The translations under genes and the position numbers were made by a program. The notes beneath the pieces are model-generated. The model made no database searches. It had not been told where the DNA came from and was given only the letters and a program-made list of their open reading frames with translations. Shown piece by piece: positions 7,992 through 16,445 of a DNA stretch of 64,000 nt. Each line of letters opens with the position of its first letter. Position 1 is the first letter of the stretch. Source of the DNA: Ignavibacterium sp. (GTDB lineage: Bacteria > Bacteroidota > Ignavibacteria > Ignavibacteriales > Ignavibacteriaceae); NCBI GenBank assembly GCA_032027145.1, contig JAVSMP010000001.1, positions 2,795,116 to 2,859,115 of the forward strand. The letters run 5' to 3'.

Positions 7992-10022
7992 ATGTGCGGA
8001 ATATTTGGTTTAATAGCAAAAGAAGATAGTTACAATAAAAAGACTTTAGTAAAGATACTTGAAGATTTAGCTAAGCTATCACAAGTTAGAGGTAAAGATT
8101 CATCCGGATTAGCCTACAGATTTGAATCTACAAAAAGTATAGAAGTACTACGCGGTCCTGTATCAATTGATAACTTACTACAAACCAATGATTATAAAAA
8201 CTTTAGACAAAAAATAATTTATGAGAATAACAATAACTCAAATAAGATATTTGCGGCACTAGGTCATGCAAGATTGGTAACAAACGGTACCCAATTAGAA
8301 GATGATAATAATCAACCGGTAGTTAAAAATAGAATTGTAGGGGTACATAATGGTATTATTGTTAATGAATCTGAATTGTGGAGTAAATATCCTGAATTAA
8401 AGAAGAAATATAATATTGATACTGAAGTTATTTATTCACTGTTCAGCTATCATTTAACTAACCTCAATAATAGTATTACGGCTATCAGACATACAAATAG
8501 TGAACTTTTCGGTACTGTTTCAACCGGGTTTATGATTGCTGATAGAAATGAATTTGTAGTATATACTAACAACGGCTCTTTATATGTTTTAACAAATCAG
8601 AAAGACATATTTATTTATGCATCTGAAAAAAATATATTAAACCGGCTTGTCAATAAAAATAATAAGCTTACTAACAACGATCTTACGATAGAACAGGTTT
8701 CTGCTAATAATGGATTTATAGTCAGCTATAATGAATTTAAAATCCATGGTTTTGATTTAGCGCAGGATACAGAACTTAAGCTTCCTGAAAATAGTAATGA
8801 AATATTTGATATAAAGATATCTAACTATCACCCTCATAAACATCAACTTCATGCAGTTTTAGATTCTGGAAAATTTACCAACAGTATTCAAGCAAACTCA
8901 GAGAAAAAACTCCTCGAATATAATATTAGCAGTATCTCAAAACTTAAACGATGCACAAAGTGTATCCTGCCGGAAACATTTCCTTTTATAGAGTTTGATA
9001 AAAACGGTGTATGTAATATTTGCAATAACTATGTAAAGAAAAATCAGCCAAAGCCGATTGAAGAACTAAAAGAACTGGTAGAACCATATAGAAATAAAAA
9101 TGGAAAACCAGATTGTCTTGTCCCTTTCAGCGGAGGAAGAGACAGTACTTATACACTTCACATAGTCAAAAACATTTTAAAAATGAATCCCATTGCATTT
9201 ACATACGATTGGGGAATGGTAACTGATTTGGCTAGAAGAAATATCGCACGTGTAACCGGTAAAATGGGCGTAGAAAATATCATTGTCTCAGCTGATATTA
9301 GATCGAAGCGAAAAAATATTAGAAAGAATATAGTAGCATGGTTAAAAAAACCAGAACTTGGTATGATACCACTATTTATGGCTGGAGATAAGTATTTTTT
9401 TTACTACACTGAAAAGATTAAGAAACAAAACAATGTTGACTTAAATTTTTGGGGTATTAATCCATTAGAGAATACAGACTTTAAAGTTGGTTTTTGCAAT
9501 GTTCCACCCTGCTTTAATAAAAAAACCATCTACTCTTTATCAGTTAAAAATCAGATAAGATTATTTAGCTATGTCGGAAAAAATTTGCTTACAAATCCGT
9601 CTTATATTAATGGATCTATGATAGATACTTTTGGTTCGTTTTTATCAAGGTATTTGGTAAAAAAAGGACATTATTATCATATGTTTGATTATTACAGATG
9701 GGATGAAAATGAGGTTGAAGATCTTATAATTAATGAGTATAAATGGGAAAAGTCAATTGATACAAACACAACCTGGCGTATTGGTGATGGCACAGCAGCT
9801 TTTTATAATTACAATTATTATACTGTTGCCGGTTTCAGTGAATTTGATACTTTCAGGAGTAATCAAATAAGAGAAGGTATGCTTGACCGAGCTACTGCCC
9901 TTAACCTAGTTAATGAAGAAAATAAAACTAGATATGAGAGTATAAAATGGTATTTAGAAATTATTGGATTGGATTTTGAGAGTACAATAAAAAGAATTAA
10001 TCAAATAGAAAAATTATACTAG
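7992..10022 (+). CDS. Fusion: class II glutamine amidotransferase + N-acetyl-sugar amidotransferase (PP-loop)
   Basis: This 676-aa protein has two parts. Residues 1-260 form an Ntn-type glutamine amidotransferase: nucleophile Cys2 in MCGIFGLI, RGKDSSG at 33-39, GHARLVTNG at 91-99, and VHNG at 118-121. Residues 318-676 match the WbpG/LegG-like N-acetyl-sugar amidotransferase family, with a paired-cysteine knuckle (C321, C324, C341, C344) and the ATP pyrophosphatase loop SGGRDS at 380-385. Known WbpG-type enzymes usually take ammonia from separate HisH/HisF-like proteins, and none is visible here. My inference is that the fused N-terminal domain supplies ammonia from glutamine to convert a sugar carboxyl or acetamido group to an amide or amidine. 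It is the last enzyme gene of the tightly spaced plus-strand operon, starting 8 bases after the preceding stop. Confidence 0.85.
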   Translation: MCGIFGLIAKEDSYNKKTLVKILEDLAKLSQVRGKDSSGLAYRFESTKSIEVLRGPVSIDNLLQTNDYKNFRQKIIYENNNNSNKIFAALGHARLVTNGTQLEDDNNQPVVKNRIVGVHNGIIVNESELWSKYPELKKKYNIDTEVIYSLFSYHLTNLNNSITAIRHTNSELFGTVSTGFMIADRNEFVVYTNNGSLYVLTNQKDIFIYASEKNILNRLVNKNNKLTNNDLTIEQVSANNGFIVSYNEFKIHGFDLAQDTELKLPENSNEIFDIKISNYHPHKHQLHAVLDSGKFTNSIQANSEKKLLEYNISSISKLKRCTKCILPETFPFIEFDKNGVCNICNNYVKKNQPKPIEELKELVEPYRNKNGKPDCLVPFSGGRDSTYTLHIVKNILKMNPIAFTYDWGMVTDLARRNIARVTGKMGVENIIVSADIRSKRKNIRKNIVAWLKKPELGMIPLFMAGDKYFFYYTEKIKKQNNVDLNFWGINPLENTDFKVGFCNVPPCFNKKTIYSLSVKNQIRLFSYVGKNLLTNPSYINGSMIDTFGSFLSRYLVKKGHYYHMFDYYRWDENEVEDLIINEYKWEKSIDTNTTWRIGDGTAAFYNYNYYTVAGFSEFDTFRSNQIREGMLDRATALNLVNEENKTRYESIKWYLEIIGLDFESTIKRINQIEKLY

Positions 10023-10047
10023 TTTTTATCAGCATTACTAAAATAGA

Positions 10048-10617
10048 GTGTTAAGATTTTTTATTATAAATTTATTTTTTTTACTATCAGTTACTGAGCT
10101 TCATTCTCAGACTGAATTTGAATCTCTATCTGATTCCGCTAACAAATGGTTTATTAGTGCCAGTGTCGGTGCTCAGATGTCAGGTATAAAGGATGAAGAT
10201 TTTGTTAGTTCCAATTATTCACCTTTAATTAATATCACCTTTGGGAGACGAATATCTCCGCTTCTTGCATTTCATATTGGTATCAAGGGGTTTTATTTTA
10301 ATTATATAGCTGATGAGTCGAAACATAACTATAGTTTTGTCTATCTCGGCTCTTCAATTAATCTTATAAATCTAGCTGTTAATTCGAGGAATAATAAAGA
10401 TTGGAATCTTCTGATACATACAAGCCTGGGCATCTTCAATAATATTTTACTGAATAAGTTACAAGGTTGTATAAACATTGGAATACAAAACAATTATTCT
10501 ATTTCAGAATCCATTGAAGTATCTTTAGATATTGCGTCAATAATTGGCTGGAAGATTTATCAGGGTGATGAAGATATTTTGCCAGGTGTTTCTTTCGGTA
10601 TTATTTATACTTTCTGA
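10048..10617 (+). CDS. Small outer-membrane beta-barrel-like protein
   Basis: This 189-aa protein starts with GTG at 10048. It has a signal peptide (hydrophobic core FFIINLFFLLSV, likely cleavage after HSQ near residue 21). The rest alternates short strands rich in glycine and aromatics and ends in the aromatic residues YTF, as outer-membrane barrels do. I do not recognise a named family. It sits between the amidotransferase and the epimerase, so it may be made with the glycan enzymes, though barrels of this type occur widely in Bacteroidota-like genomes and the function is unknown. Confidence 0.65.
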   Translation: MLRFFIINLFFLLSVTELHSQTEFESLSDSANKWFISASVGAQMSGIKDEDFVSSNYSPLINITFGRRISPLLAFHIGIKGFYFNYIADESKHNYSFVYLGSSINLINLAVNSRNNKDWNLLIHTSLGIFNNILLNKLQGCINIGIQNNYSISESIEVSLDIASIIGWKIYQGDEDILPGVSFGIIYTF

Positions 10618-10645
10618 CTAATTGATAATTTAACTTTAAACATAT

Positions 10646-11803
10646 ATGAAAATAATAAGTGTAGTAGGTGCACGACCAAATTTTATGAAAGTTGCACCGT
10701 TCATTTTTGAAATCAACCGGTATAATCTGGAATCGTTAAAAACTAACCGTGAACAGATTTTTCATCTGCTGGTTCATACAGGTCAGCATTATGATGATCT
10801 TATGTCTCAAAAATTTTTTAATGATTTGAACATTCCTGAAGCTGATATAAATCTTGGTATAGGATCAGGTTCACATGCTGAGCAGGTCGGCAATTCAATG
10901 ATTGAATTAGAAAAAGTTTTTCAGAAGGAAAAACCGGATTGGGTAATTATTTATGGTGATGTTAACGCAACTTTAGCAGCCTCGATTACAGCTAAAAAAT
11001 TACTTATTAAAGTTTGTCATATTGAAGCAGGTTTACGCAGCGGTGATCTGAAAATGCCCGAAGAGATTAACAGACTTGTAACCGACAGGCTTGCTGATTT
11101 ACTATTAACTCCTGATTTATTATCAGTCGAGAATCTTAAGAAAGAAGGGATTCCTGATTCATCAATTCGCTTTGTTGGAAATATTATGATAGACACACTG
11201 GAGAATAACCGGGCAAAATCTGATGAACTTGATGTAAAGCAGATTGTTAAATCCAATATTATTTCCAACCTGAAAGAAGTATCTATTACTCAGGATAACT
11301 ATGCAGTTATCACTTTGCACAGACCATCGAATGTTGATGATAAAGAAATATTAACTTCTTTAGTCGGTTTTATCTCAAAAGAGATTTCAGATGTTCTGCC
11401 TGTTATCTGGGCAATTCATCCAAGGACAGAAAAACAACTTAAATTATTTAATTTATGGAATAAGCTTATTCAGGTGCCGGATATATTTTTAGTAAATCCC
11501 TTAGGTTATCACGATATGCTTAAACTTAATAAGCACGCTAAAATAATGCTTACAGACAGCGGCGGTTTACAGGAAGAATGCACAGTTCTTGGTACACCCT
11601 GCTTAACATTAAGGTGGAACACTGAAAGACCTGTTACATTACGTGAGTACGGCGGAGCGAGTGTTTTAGTTGGTAACGATATAGATCGTATCAGAGAAGA
11701 GTTTTTCCGAACACTTAAAGAATCCAGAAGACCTGAGAGACCTGCATTATGGGATGGTCGAACCGCCGGCAGATGTTTAGAAGAAATATTAAAGTATTGT
11801 TAG
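10646..11803 (+). CDS. wecB: UDP-N-acetylglucosamine 2-epimerase (non-hydrolysing)
   Basis: This 385-aa cytoplasmic enzyme interconverts UDP-GlcNAc and UDP-ManNAc. Family motifs are plain: VVGARPNFMKVAP at the N-terminus, HTGQHYDDLMS, YGDVNATLAA, HIEAGLRSG, PEEINRLVTD, TLHRPSNVDD, LTDSGGLQEE and ERPVTLREYGG. Length is normal for the family. It provides ManNAc-type precursors for the surface polysaccharide and ends the plus-strand part of the cluster. The DSGGLQEE motif with its glutamates supports the non-hydrolysing class over the sialic-acid-type hydrolysing enzymes. Confidence 0.93.
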   Translation: MKIISVVGARPNFMKVAPFIFEINRYNLESLKTNREQIFHLLVHTGQHYDDLMSQKFFNDLNIPEADINLGIGSGSHAEQVGNSMIELEKVFQKEKPDWVIIYGDVNATLAASITAKKLLIKVCHIEAGLRSGDLKMPEEINRLVTDRLADLLLTPDLLSVENLKKEGIPDSSIRFVGNIMIDTLENNRAKSDELDVKQIVKSNIISNLKEVSITQDNYAVITLHRPSNVDDKEILTSLVGFISKEISDVLPVIWAIHPRTEKQLKLFNLWNKLIQVPDIFLVNPLGYHDMLKLNKHAKIMLTDSGGLQEECTVLGTPCLTLRWNTERPVTLREYGGASVLVGNDIDRIREEFFRTLKESRRPERPALWDGRTAGRCLEEILKYC

Positions 11804-11809
11804 TGAGAG

Positions 11810-11962
11810 GTAAGAGGCTAGAAGCTAGAACTCAGAACTAAGGAGTCAGAACTCAGAAGTAAGTAGTTTTACGATTGAATGACTATCAATAACCCAATGA
11901 CTCAATGACTTTATCCTTTGCCCTGTCCTTTTTTTTGTAAGAGAGGTTAGGTGCGTTCAAAT
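11810..11962. repeat. Solitary degenerate copy of the 101-107 bp intergenic repeat
   Basis: Between the convergent wecB and the ligase gene lies one diverged copy of the repeat that forms arrays at 14421-15230 and 16139-16402. Shared pieces are the agaagt/cagaag-rich leader, TTTTACGATT, three closely spaced AATGAC words, TCCTTTGCCCTGTCC, a T-run, and GAGAGGTTAGGTG near 11943. It contains no ORF. It may be the seed or the remnant of the family. Confidence 0.7.
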
Positions 11963-11981
11963 ACTTTGCAATTAATCTTTG

Positions 11982-13199
11982 TCACAAAAAAATCAAAAAC
12001 AGCCATAAAAAACTCTGAGTACTGATATCTTTCGAAAACATCGCCATAAAAAGTGAAAAGAGAAAAGTAATAACCAGGAATATTCTGATTGATAGACTTT
12101 GATTGAAAATTAAATATTTGTTGTTGAATAAATTTTTCAAAATTAAAAAGCACACAAACATAAATAGCAGCAAACCTACGGCACCTGTTTCTGATAGAAG
12201 TTCCAGAACAATATTATGCGGATATTTCTGCAATGTAGTCCAATGAAGATTATTAAATCCATTAAATGATCCAAGTCCCCATCCAAGGATTGGTTTATCT
12301 TTTATCATCTGCAAGCTTAAAGTATAAGTTTGAATTCTGCTTAAGATTGCGCCATCACCTCCAAATTCACCGTCATCAATCCTTAACAAATTCTGAAGAC
12401 GCTGCCCTGTTTCAAACTGTTCAGGTGCAATATATACAAGTGCTATTAAAAATATTATCATCAGAATAACACTATATAAATGATTGATAGTAATCCTTTT
12501 CCTTAAAAGTTGCCATAAAAAACCAAAAGCTGAAAAGATAATTATTCCGATGATAGCAGATCGTAAACCAGTGAGATAAGTAATCGAAAATCCAATAATA
12601 AATATCAGGTAGTAGAATAATATTTTTTTTATTTCTTTTGCTGTCAGCAAAATCAGAAAAACTATCAATGTTAAAAATGAAATCGTTCTCGCAATAAAAA
12701 CGTGGCTCCATCTTAACGGCGAAAACTGATATACAGTTGAATGATCAAATGGCTGAAGAATTATAATGCTTAAAAGTGTGAATAAAAATCCCGCTATAAT
12801 TATGTGTAAAAAGTATGACAAATACTCCCTGCTTCTGCTTGTAATGAGATAATATGTTACCAGCATATTTGGGATAATACTTACAAGTATGTTAATCACT
12901 TTGTGTGTACCGTATTTTGGATTTAAAGAGTATAGTATTGTAACTATAAGATAAAATACAATAACCAAAAGAATTTTACTTAGACGCTTAATATTTTTTG
13001 ATTTTAAAAAGACCAGTAACGATTCATTATTTTGTCTGATGTGAATAAAAAAGACCGCCAATAAAATTGAAGAGGATAATATTTTAAGTATCAAAGCAGA
13101 TACTGTGGAATTTGATATCCCTGCAACAGAGAAATTAAGCAGCAATAGTGTCAGTAAAAGATAGGATGCAATATTTTTTGCAGTTAGTAATTTTTGCAT
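11982..13199 (-). CDS. O-antigen ligase/polymerase family membrane protein
   Basis: This 405-aa protein has about ten to twelve membrane segments and the Wzy_C-type signature GWGLGSFNGF, followed by KYPHNIVLELLSETGAVGLLLF. That is the large periplasmic loop with the conserved PHN and E..G motif of WaaL ligases and Wzy polymerases. It would act at the periplasmic face, joining polysaccharide to lipid A-core or polymerising repeat units. It is the second such protein in the cluster, so one may be polymerase and the other ligase. The C-terminus ends inside the last hydrophobic segment, a little short for the family. It converges on wecB across a repeat copy. Confidence 0.85.
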   Translation of the reverse strand: MQKLLTAKNIASYLLLTLLLLNFSVAGISNSTVSALILKILSSSILLAVFFIHIRQNNESLLVFLKSKNIKRLSKILLVIVFYLIVTILYSLNPKYGTHKVINILVSIIPNMLVTYYLITSRSREYLSYFLHIIIAGFLFTLLSIIILQPFDHSTVYQFSPLRWSHVFIARTISFLTLIVFLILLTAKEIKKILFYYLIFIIGFSITYLTGLRSAIIGIIIFSAFGFLWQLLRKRITINHLYSVILMIIFLIALVYIAPEQFETGQRLQNLLRIDDGEFGGDGAILSRIQTYTLSLQMIKDKPILGWGLGSFNGFNNLHWTTLQKYPHNIVLELLSETGAVGLLLFMFVCFLILKNLFNNKYLIFNQSLSIRIFLVITFLFSLFMAMFSKDISTQSFLWLFLIFL

Positions 13200-13379
13200 T
13201 TACAAGATCGAATATAAGAATTAATAATTGTCAGGTGCAAAATGCAGGTAGATATACAAAATAAAAAATTAAAAGTGATCAATATTCTGTGGAAATTTCA
13301 GTTTGAGCAATTGATAAAGATTGATATAACTAATGCAGCTAATTTGAATGAGTAAATGAATTTAATACCTATCATCACT

Positions 13380-14312
13380 TCACTTGAAACTTTTAAAATA
13401 CTCATAGGTTAGCTGAAGACCTTTTTGCAAAGAAATTACTGGCTGCCAATTCAATAAAGCTTTTGCGCGGGATATATCTGGTTGTCTAACACGCGGATCA
13501 TCAACCGGTAGATCTTTGAAAACCAATTCACTTGATGAATTTGTAAGGTTGATAATCTCCTTTGCCATTTTTTTAACACTAATTTCTTCAGGGTTACCGA
13601 TATTAACCGGCTCGGTTACATCAGACATTAACAACTTTATAATACCTTCCACCTGATCTTCAATATAAATAAAACTGCGGGTCTGGCTGCCGTCACCAAA
13701 GATTGTAACAGGCTGATTGTTAATTGCCTGTATAAAAAAAGCAGGAATTGCTCTTCCATCATTAACCCGCATTCGTGGACCGTAAGTATTAAATATTCGT
13801 GCAATACAAGTGCTTATGTTATGAGTGCGGTTATAAGCCATTGTAAGAGCTTCTGCAAATCGCTTTGCTTCGTCATATACTCCGCGTGGACCAATTGGAT
13901 TTACATTTCCCCAGTAATCTTCTTTCTGTGGATGAGAAAGAGGGTCACCATAAACTTCAGAAGTAGAAGCGAGCAGAAAACGCGCACCTTTTTTCTTTGC
14001 AAGTCCAAGCGCATTTAGTGTACCCATTGAACCGACTTTAAGAGTTTCTATAGGAAGCTGCTGATAATCAAGCGGGCTTGCAGGAGAAGCGAAGTGAAGG
14101 ATATAATCAACATCAACAGTTATGTGAATATAATTTGTTACATCGTGATTGATAAAAGTGAACTTAGAGCTACTATAAAGATGCTCTATGTTACCAATAC
14201 TACCTGTAAGCAGATTATCAATACAGATAACTGAAAATCCTTCTTTAATTAATCTATCACATAAATGCGAGCCAAGAAATCCTGAACCGCCTGTTACTAC
14301 TGCAGTAGGCAT
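13380..14312 (-). CDS. uxs: UDP-glucuronate decarboxylase (UDP-xylose synthase), SDR family
   Basis: This 310-aa NAD-dependent enzyme converts UDP-glucuronate to UDP-xylose. The evidence is the Rossmann motif GGSGFLG at residues 8-14 and the run diagnostic of [34 protein letters not shown], then YDEAKR as the catalytic Tyr-Lys pair, [11 protein letters not shown], and [14 protein letters not shown]. Length fits cytoplasmic bacterial UXS. I chose the ATG at 14312 (MPTAVVTGG) because the upstream ATG at 14345 adds eleven residues ahead of the first beta-strand. It likely supplies a pentose for the polysaccharide. It is transcribed opposite to the main operon and is bounded upstream by the repeat array. 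Confidence 0.88.
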   Translation of the reverse strand: MPTAVVTGGSGFLGSHLCDRLIKEGFSVICIDNLLTGSIGNIEHLYSSSKFTFINHDVTNYIHITVDVDYILHFASPASPLDYQQLPIETLKVGSMGTLNALGLAKKKGARFLLASTSEVYGDPLSHPQKEDYWGNVNPIGPRGVYDEAKRFAEALTMAYNRTHNISTCIARIFNTYGPRMRVNDGRAIPAFFIQAINNQPVTIFGDGSQTRSFIYIEDQVEGIIKLLMSDVTEPVNIGNPEEISVKKMAKEIINLTNSSSELVFKDLPVDDPRVRQPDISRAKALLNWQPVISLQKGLQLTYEYFKSFK

Positions 14313-14420
14313 TGTTTTTATGATCCTGAAAATTGTGTGTGGCAATTTACGATTTAGAATTCAGAAATTACAATGTAATAGAAAAACAATTAGGGCAAGT
14401 AATTGATAAGCGAGAAGCTA

Positions 14421-15230
14421 TAAGTAAAAACAATAAATGACCACCAATGACCTAATGACTTTTTCCTTTGCTCTGTCCTTTTTTTTTGTAAGAGAGGTTA
14501 GGTGAGTTCAAATGATTAGAAGCAATAAGTAAAAATAATAAATGACTACAAATGACCTAATGACTTTTCCTTTGCTCTGTCATTTTTTGTAAGAGAGGTT
14601 AGGTGAGTTCAAATGATTAGAAGCAAGAAATAAAAAACAATAAATGACCACTAATGACCTAATGACTTTTCTTTTTGTTCTATCCCTCTCTTTTCAAAAG
14701 AGGTTAGGTGAGTTCAAATGGTTAGAAGCAAGAAGTAAAAACAATAAATGACCACCAATGACCTAATGACTTTTTCCTTTGCTCTGTCCTTTTTTTTTGT
14801 AAGAGAGGTTAGGTGAGTTCAAATGATTAGAAGCAAGAAGAAAAACAATAAATGACCACCAATGACCTAATGACTTTTTCCTTTGCTCTGTCCTTTTTTT
14901 GTAAGAGAGGTTAGGTGAGTTCAAATGGTTAGAAGCAAGAAGTAAAACAATAAATGACCACCAATGACCTAATGACTTGTATTTGTCCTGTCCCTCTCTT
15001 TGCAAGAGAGGTTAGGTGAGTTCAAATGATTAGAAGCAAGAAGTAAAACAATAAATGACCACCAATGACCTAATGACTTTCTCCTTTGCTCTGTCCTTTT
15101 TTTGTAAGAGAGGTTAGGTGAGTTCAAATGATTAGAAGCAAGAAGTAAAACAATAAATGACCACCAATGACCTACCGACTTGTGTTTGCCCTATCCCTCT
15201 CTTTTCAAGAGAGGTTAGGTGAGTTTATAG
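14421..15230. repeat. Tandem array, eight copies of a 101-105 bp intergenic unit
   Basis: Eight head-to-tail units are recognised by the shared word GAGGTTAGGTGAG at about 14494, 14595, 14700, 14805, 14907, 15008, 15110 and 15211. Each unit holds AGAAGCAAGAAGTAAAA, then three AATGAC words (AATGACCACCAATGACC and TAATGACT), a T-rich stretch with CTTTGCTCTGTCC, and the GAGAGGTTAGG end. In some copies (last unit, 15196-15214) the T-rich part is CCTCTCTT, which pairs perfectly with AAGAGAGG across a 3-nt loop. In others the left arm has decayed to poly-T. No conserved protein is encoded; a minus-strand ORF through units 4-6 is only the repeat translated. Period and lack of spacer diversity rule out CRISPR. 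Confidence 0.9.
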
Positions 15231-15310
15231 GGCTTGAGGCGAGAGGCTTGAGGAAAGAAGTCAGAAGTAAGAAGTTTTACGATTAAATGACTACAAATGA
15301 CCCAATAACC
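15231..15310. repeat. Repeat-family boundary element (copy 1)
   Basis: Directly after array 1 the sequence changes to a purine-rich segment (GGCTTGAGG, AAAGAAGTCAGAAGTAAGAAG) and then TTTTACGATTAAATGACTAC and AATGACCCAAT. The same order occurs at about 16325-16402 after array 2, and in diverged form at 11810-11910. It looks like a terminal half-unit that marks the edge of the repeat family. Confidence 0.7.
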
Positions 15311-15437
15311 TTAACTCTATTCCAACGTATGACTTATTTCATATCTTAATTATTAAAATAGTCCGCTCTAGCCTGCAATAACTATTAGCTGTTAACTATT
15401 TAAATAAAAGTTTATTTTTGTATAAAAGAGCATTAAA

Positions 15438-15641
15438 ATGGTTAAAGAAGCAAAAATAATATATAGAAGCGAAGCAGAAACAGAAGAAATAAAATTCTGG
15501 AATAACAAATCTTACGCTGAAAAATTATCGATTATTCAAATACTGAGAGAACAATATATTACATTATACAACAAAGAGGAAGAGTATGCTGAAAGCAGAA
15601 AAAGACTTCGAAGAGTTTATAGAATTATTAAACAAGTTTAA
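15438..15641 (+). CDS. Small charged protein, possible antitoxin partner
   Basis: This 67-aa protein is rich in Lys, Glu and Arg and predicted mostly helical (KSYAEKLSIIQILREQY, YAESRKRLRRVYRIIKQ). It has no membrane segment and no recognised domain. It overlaps the following nucleotidyltransferase gene by 56 bases in another frame, the arrangement usual for toxin-antitoxin and MNT/HEPN-like modules. I infer an antitoxin or partner role only from this overlap and from the neighbour; there is no direct motif support. Confidence 0.6.
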   Translation: MVKEAKIIYRSEAETEEIKFWNNKSYAEKLSIIQILREQYITLYNKEEEYAESRKRLRRVYRIIKQV

Positions 15642-16050
15642 TGTTGAATATATGATTATAGGTGCTTATGCTCTTGCATTATATGCCCGTCCAAGAAACA
15701 CTGGTGATATTGATATATTTATAAATAATACCCTTAATAATGCAAAACTGCTTATAAAAGTTATCAGTGAATTTGGATTTGAAAGCACAGGTATTAAAGA
15801 AAATGATTTCACTACAAAAGGCAGGATGATTCAACTCGGTGTATCACCTGTTAGAATTGATATAATTAATGAAATTGATGGAGTTGATTTTTTGAGCGCA
15901 TTTAAAAACAAAGAAACATTTCAATTTGGAAAAGTTTTTGCAAATTTTATTTCTAAATCTGATTTGATAAAGAACAAAAAGGCAAGTAATCGAAAAAAAG
16001 ATATCGCCGATCTGGATGAATTAGAGAAATTCAGCAATAATTCTGACTAA
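15586..16050 (+). CDS. Nucleotidyltransferase-fold protein (AbiEii/DUF6036-like), putative toxin
   Basis: This 154-aa protein begins with a helix (EEFIELLNKFNVEY), then MIIGAYALALYARPRNTGDIDIFI. That is the nucleotidyltransferase core pattern of family members with a G-A/G-x-A start, R-x-T and a D-I-D metal motif at about residues 44-46. Later PVRIDIIN fits the third acidic strand. Similar proteins are annotated as nucleotidyltransferase toxins of abortive-infection or toxin-antitoxin pairs. Here it is encoded with an overlapping small gene and lies between two repeat arrays, which suggests an acquired module. The usual serine of the GS motif is replaced (GAYAL), as in many DUF6036-type members. 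Confidence 0.72.
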   Translation: MLKAEKDFEEFIELLNKFNVEYMIIGAYALALYARPRNTGDIDIFINNTLNNAKLLIKVISEFGFESTGIKENDFTTKGRMIQLGVSPVRIDIINEIDGVDFLSAFKNKETFQFGKVFANFISKSDLIKNKKASNRKKDIADLDELEKFSNNSD

Positions 16051-16138
16051 AGAATAACAATTATTTACTGATCTGTTAAATCTGTTTTATCTATTTGCTG
16101 TGAGTTAAATATAGAGTAAAGACCGGAACAAGGATAAT

Positions 16139-16402
16139 CAATGACTAAAAATGACCTAATGACTTTTTCCTTCTGCCCTATCCCTCTCTTTTCAAGAGAG
16201 GTTAGGTGAGTTCAAATAGTTAGAAGCAATAAGTAAAAAAACAATAAATGACCACCAATGACCTAATGACTTTTTCCTTCTGCGCTATACCTCTCTTTTC
16301 AAGAGAGGTTAGGTGAGTTTACAGGGCTTGAGGTGAGAGGAAAGAAGTCAGAAGTAAGAAGTTTTACGATTAAATGACCACAAATGACCCAATGACTTAA
16401 TT
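16139..16402. repeat. Second repeat array: two units plus boundary element
   Basis: Two further copies of the 101-107 bp unit end at about 16198 and 16305 (GAGAGGTTAGGTGAG). Both keep the perfect CCTCTCTT-TTC-AAGAGAGG hairpin or a one-base variant. They are followed at about 16325-16402 by the same boundary segment seen after array 1 (AAAGAAGTCAGAAGTAAGAAG, then TTTTACGATT and AATGAC words). The orientation is the same as array 1, so the nucleotidyltransferase pair sits between direct repeats. Confidence 0.85.
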
Positions 16403-16445
16403 ACTTTAAAGCCATCTCCAATCTCCCCTATCCCCTTTTGATCAG

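Noticed and set aside
11947-12153. 68-aa minus-strand ORF at the ligase 3' end, possible frameshifted tail
   Set aside because: The ligase frame already ends in a normal final hydrophobic segment and this ORF has no membrane pattern continuing it.
14763-15005. 80-aa minus-strand ORF with repeated SLGHWWSFIV peptide
   Set aside because: It is only the DNA repeat array translated; the peptide repeats at the DNA period and has no start context.
14421-15230. Possible CRISPR array
   Set aside because: The units are about 101-105 bp and nearly identical throughout, with no short repeat plus unique spacers and no cas genes.
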